From assembly GCA_021839095.1 (NCBI GenBank), contig JAKCBU010000034.1:1-8313 (forward strand): 8,313 nt of DNA. The letters run 5' to 3'. A model generated the notes under the pieces. That model ran no database searches. It worked only from the letters and a program-made list of their open reading frames with translations, and had not been told where the DNA came from. This document shows, one piece after another, positions 6,689 to 8,313 of the stretch (positions are counted from its first letter, which is position 1; each line of letters opens with the position of its first letter). Position numbers and translations under genes: made by a program. The stretch comes from Pseudomonadota bacterium. Its GTDB lineage: Bacteria; Pseudomonadota; Gammaproteobacteria; Acidithiobacillales; Acidithiobacillaceae.

Positions 6689-8059
6689 ATGGCAAACCCC
6701 GTATTGATTGTAGAGGACGAAAAAAATCTGCGTCGTGTACTCGTCGCAGTCCTGGAGGCGGAGGGCTACCCGACCATCGCGGCGGAAAATGCCGAAGAAG
6801 CGCTGGACAGGATACGGACCGAGCATCCCGCCCTGGTTCTGACGGATCAGCGCCTGCCCGGCCTGTCGGGGACGGATCTGCTGCGCCGGATCAAGGAGGC
6901 GCACCCGGAAATCCCGGTCATCATCTCCACGGCCTATGGAGAAATCGAACAGGCCGTGGAAGCCATCAAGGCCGGGGCGGAGCATTACCTCACCAAGCCA
7001 GTCGATGAAGGCGAACTCATTGCCCTCATTCGCCAGACTTTGGGTCGGCATGGGAAATCCCTACCCCCATTGCGCCAGGAGCCGCGCCGGTATGGCCTGA
7101 TCGGCGTGAGTCGCGCCATCGAGACGTTGCTGGAGACCATCAATCTGGTTGCGCCCGCGCCATCGAACGTGCTCATTACCGGAGAGTCCGGCACCGGGAA
7201 AGAACTGGTCGCACGCGCGTTGCATCAAGCATCGTCGCGAGCCGAACAGCCTTTTATCGCCTTCAACTGCGGCGCCATTCCCCTGGAGTTGGTGGAAAGT
7301 GAGATTTTTGGTTACGAGCGCGGCGCTTTCACCGGCGCCACTCGGGCCCAAGCGGGCAAACTGGAAATGGCGGCCAGTGGCACGCTCTTCCTCGACGAGG
7401 TGGGAGACATGCCACTGCCCATGCAGGTCAAATTGTTACGTGCCTTGCAGGAACGGGAATTTACCCGCCTCGGCACCCATCAGCCTCAACGCCTCGCAGC
7501 CCGCATCGTCGCCGCCACGCATGTGGATCTTGCGAAAGCGGTCAGTGAAGGACACTTTCGTGAAGATCTGTACTATCGCCTCAACGTGATTCCGCTCCAT
7601 ATTCCGCCGTTGCGGCAGCGCCGGGCCGATATCGCGCCTTTGGTGCATCATTTTCTGCGGCAAATTTGCATGGTTATCGGCCGAAGTACGGTGATCACCA
7701 TCGCCCCGGACGCCCTGACCGTTCTGGAGGCGTACGACTGGCCGGGAAACATCCGTCAACTCGAAAATCTCCTGGAAAGGATGGTGGTCCTCAATCGTCA
7801 TGGACACCTCCAGCGCAGCGACCTACCCGCCGAAATCGCCCAGCAGCAATGCGATAACATATTCTCCGCCGCCACGAATCCCTTCGACCTGCCGGCGCTC
7901 GAGCGCCAAACCGTACTCAGCGCCCTTGAAAAAACCCGGTTCAACCAGAGCCAGGCGGCAGTCCTTCTGGGCATTAGCCGCAAACAACTGCGCACCAAAA
8001 TGAAAAATATCGGGCTCCTGGGTGATCAGGAGGGTGAGGACGACGCCCTCGACAGCTGA
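6689..8059 (+). CDS. Sigma-54-dependent response regulator, NtrC family
   Basis: The 456-aa DNA-binding activator should be phosphorylated by the upstream kinase and then open sigma-54 promoter complexes by ATP hydrolysis. The receiver domain (about 1-120) has acidic residues E9/D10, phosphoacceptor D53 (LVLTDQRLPG), T81 and K103. The AAA+ domain (about 137-370) has Walker A GESGTGKE (165-172), the sigma-54 contact loop GAFTGA (212-217), Walker B GTLFLDEVGD (231-240, D236/E237), the conserved REDLYYRL (291-298) and WPGNIRQLEN (351-360). A Fis-type helix-turn-helix lies at about 416-440 (SQAAVLLGISRKQLRTKM). Length and order are typical, with nothing missing. The ATG at 6689 gives the usual MANPVLIVEDE start; an in-frame TTG at 6665 would add 8 residues, but its GAGGG is only 2 nt away. 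Close packing 30 nt after the kinase stop indicates one operon. Its targets probably include its own promoter near 3505-3521. Confidence 0.95.
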   Translation: MANPVLIVEDEKNLRRVLVAVLEAEGYPTIAAENAEEALDRIRTEHPALVLTDQRLPGLSGTDLLRRIKEAHPEIPVIISTAYGEIEQAVEAIKAGAEHYLTKPVDEGELIALIRQTLGRHGKSLPPLRQEPRRYGLIGVSRAIETLLETINLVAPAPSNVLITGESGTGKELVARALHQASSRAEQPFIAFNCGAIPLELVESEIFGYERGAFTGATRAQAGKLEMAASGTLFLDEVGDMPLPMQVKLLRALQEREFTRLGTHQPQRLAARIVAATHVDLAKAVSEGHFREDLYYRLNVIPLHIPPLRQRRADIAPLVHHFLRQICMVIGRSTVITIAPDALTVLEAYDWPGNIRQLENLLERMVVLNRHGHLQRSDLPAEIAQQQCDNIFSAATNPFDLPALERQTVLSALEKTRFNQSQAAVLLGISRKQLRTKMKNIGLLGDQEGEDDALDS

Positions 8060-8261
8060 CCGGGGATAAAAACGGACCATACCCTCCTCTGGGTGATCCC
8101 TGCGCGCAATAAGCACCACGGGCATCCAAACGCAAATGTCATGGCTTTGTCTCGGCCATTCCCCATGTTAGACTGCCCGCTGTGAAACGCATTGTTCGGG
8201 GGTGGAAGGTTTCCGCGCCTGCAAAGCCAATTCCTCCATTCTCAGCAGGGCAATTAACTTG
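8060..8261 (+). promoter_or_regulatory. Spacer with an extended -10 promoter for mreB
   Basis: TTGTCT (8147-8152) and TAGACT (8169-8174) are 16 nt apart, each matching the sigma-70 consensus at 4/6, and a TG one base before the -10 (8166-8167) makes it an extended -10. Initiation near 8181 gives an mreB leader of about 80 nt. The part nearest the activator gene holds only a weak 5-bp stem (around 8081-8096) with no T tract, so I see no convincing terminator for the sensory operon. Confidence 0.5.
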
Positions 8262-8313
8262 ATGATACTTAAACGTATTCTTGGTCTCTTCTCCACTGAT
8301 CTCGCGGTGGACC
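8262..8313 (+). CDS. mreB: Rod shape-determining protein MreB, N-terminus only
   Basis: Only 17 codons are in the window: MILKRILGLFSTDLAVD. This matches the start of proteobacterial MreB, where an amphipathic N-terminal helix (compare MFKKLRGMFSNDLSID in E. coli) leads into the first actin-fold strand. MreB is the cytoplasmic actin homologue that guides lateral wall synthesis, usually followed by mreC and mreD. AGGG (8247-8250) lies 11 nt before the ATG, and an in-frame TTG directly precedes it. The call rests on a very short stretch, though the pattern is characteristic. Confidence 0.75.
   Translation, partial: MILKRILGLFSTDLAVD

Noticed and set aside
8015..8050. Inverted repeats CTCCTG/CAGGAG and GAGGG/CCCTC as a terminator
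   Set aside because: They lie inside the activator coding region before the stop codon and have no T tract.
8142..8156. GG-N10-GC spacing upstream of mreB as a second sigma-54 promoter
   Set aside because: Only TGGC and the final GC match; the AC and TT of the consensus are missing, and a better extended -10 promoter overlaps it.

Overview
The window looks like chromosomal DNA of a moderately GC-rich, sulfur-oxidising proteobacterium. The Acidithiobacillus / Thiobacillus / Acidiferrobacter type would fit. The case rests on a SoeA-type sulfite dehydrogenase catalytic subunit, a sigma-54 two-component system and an mreB start of proteobacterial type. The genus is an inference, not something the sequence proves.

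Layout. The first 2.5 kb (1-2516, minus strand, running off the left edge) is one uninterrupted molybdopterin oxidoreductase gene, best read as soeA; soeB and soeC would be expected beyond the edge. A 173-bp AT-rich divergent spacer (2517-2689) separates it from a small plus-strand gene of unknown function (2690-2995). That gene converges on moaC (3003-3500, minus) across a short hairpin. A 57-bp divergent spacer then holds a near-consensus sigma-54 promoter facing right. It leads into a tight three-gene operon: a secreted PhnD-like binding protein with two tandem lobes (3558-5087), a membrane histidine kinase that starts inside the stop codon of the former (5084-6658), and an NtrC-family sigma-54 activator (6689-8059). 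After a 202-bp spacer with an extended -10 promoter, mreB begins at 8262 and leaves the window.

How the parts may work together. The binding protein has no ABC permease or ATPase next to it and is translationally coupled to a kinase, so it is more likely a periplasmic sensor than a transport component. The activator has every residue needed for phosphorylation and sigma-54 contact, and the operon has its own sigma-54 promoter, so positive autoregulation is likely. PhnD-like domains are the periplasmic sensing part of the tetrathionate kinase TtrS. With soeA and a molybdenum cofactor gene beside the operon, a sulfur oxyanion signal (tetrathionate, thiosulfate or sulfite) is a reasonable, untested hypothesis. 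The three-gene sensory operon with its own sigma-54 promoter is the most interesting part of the window.
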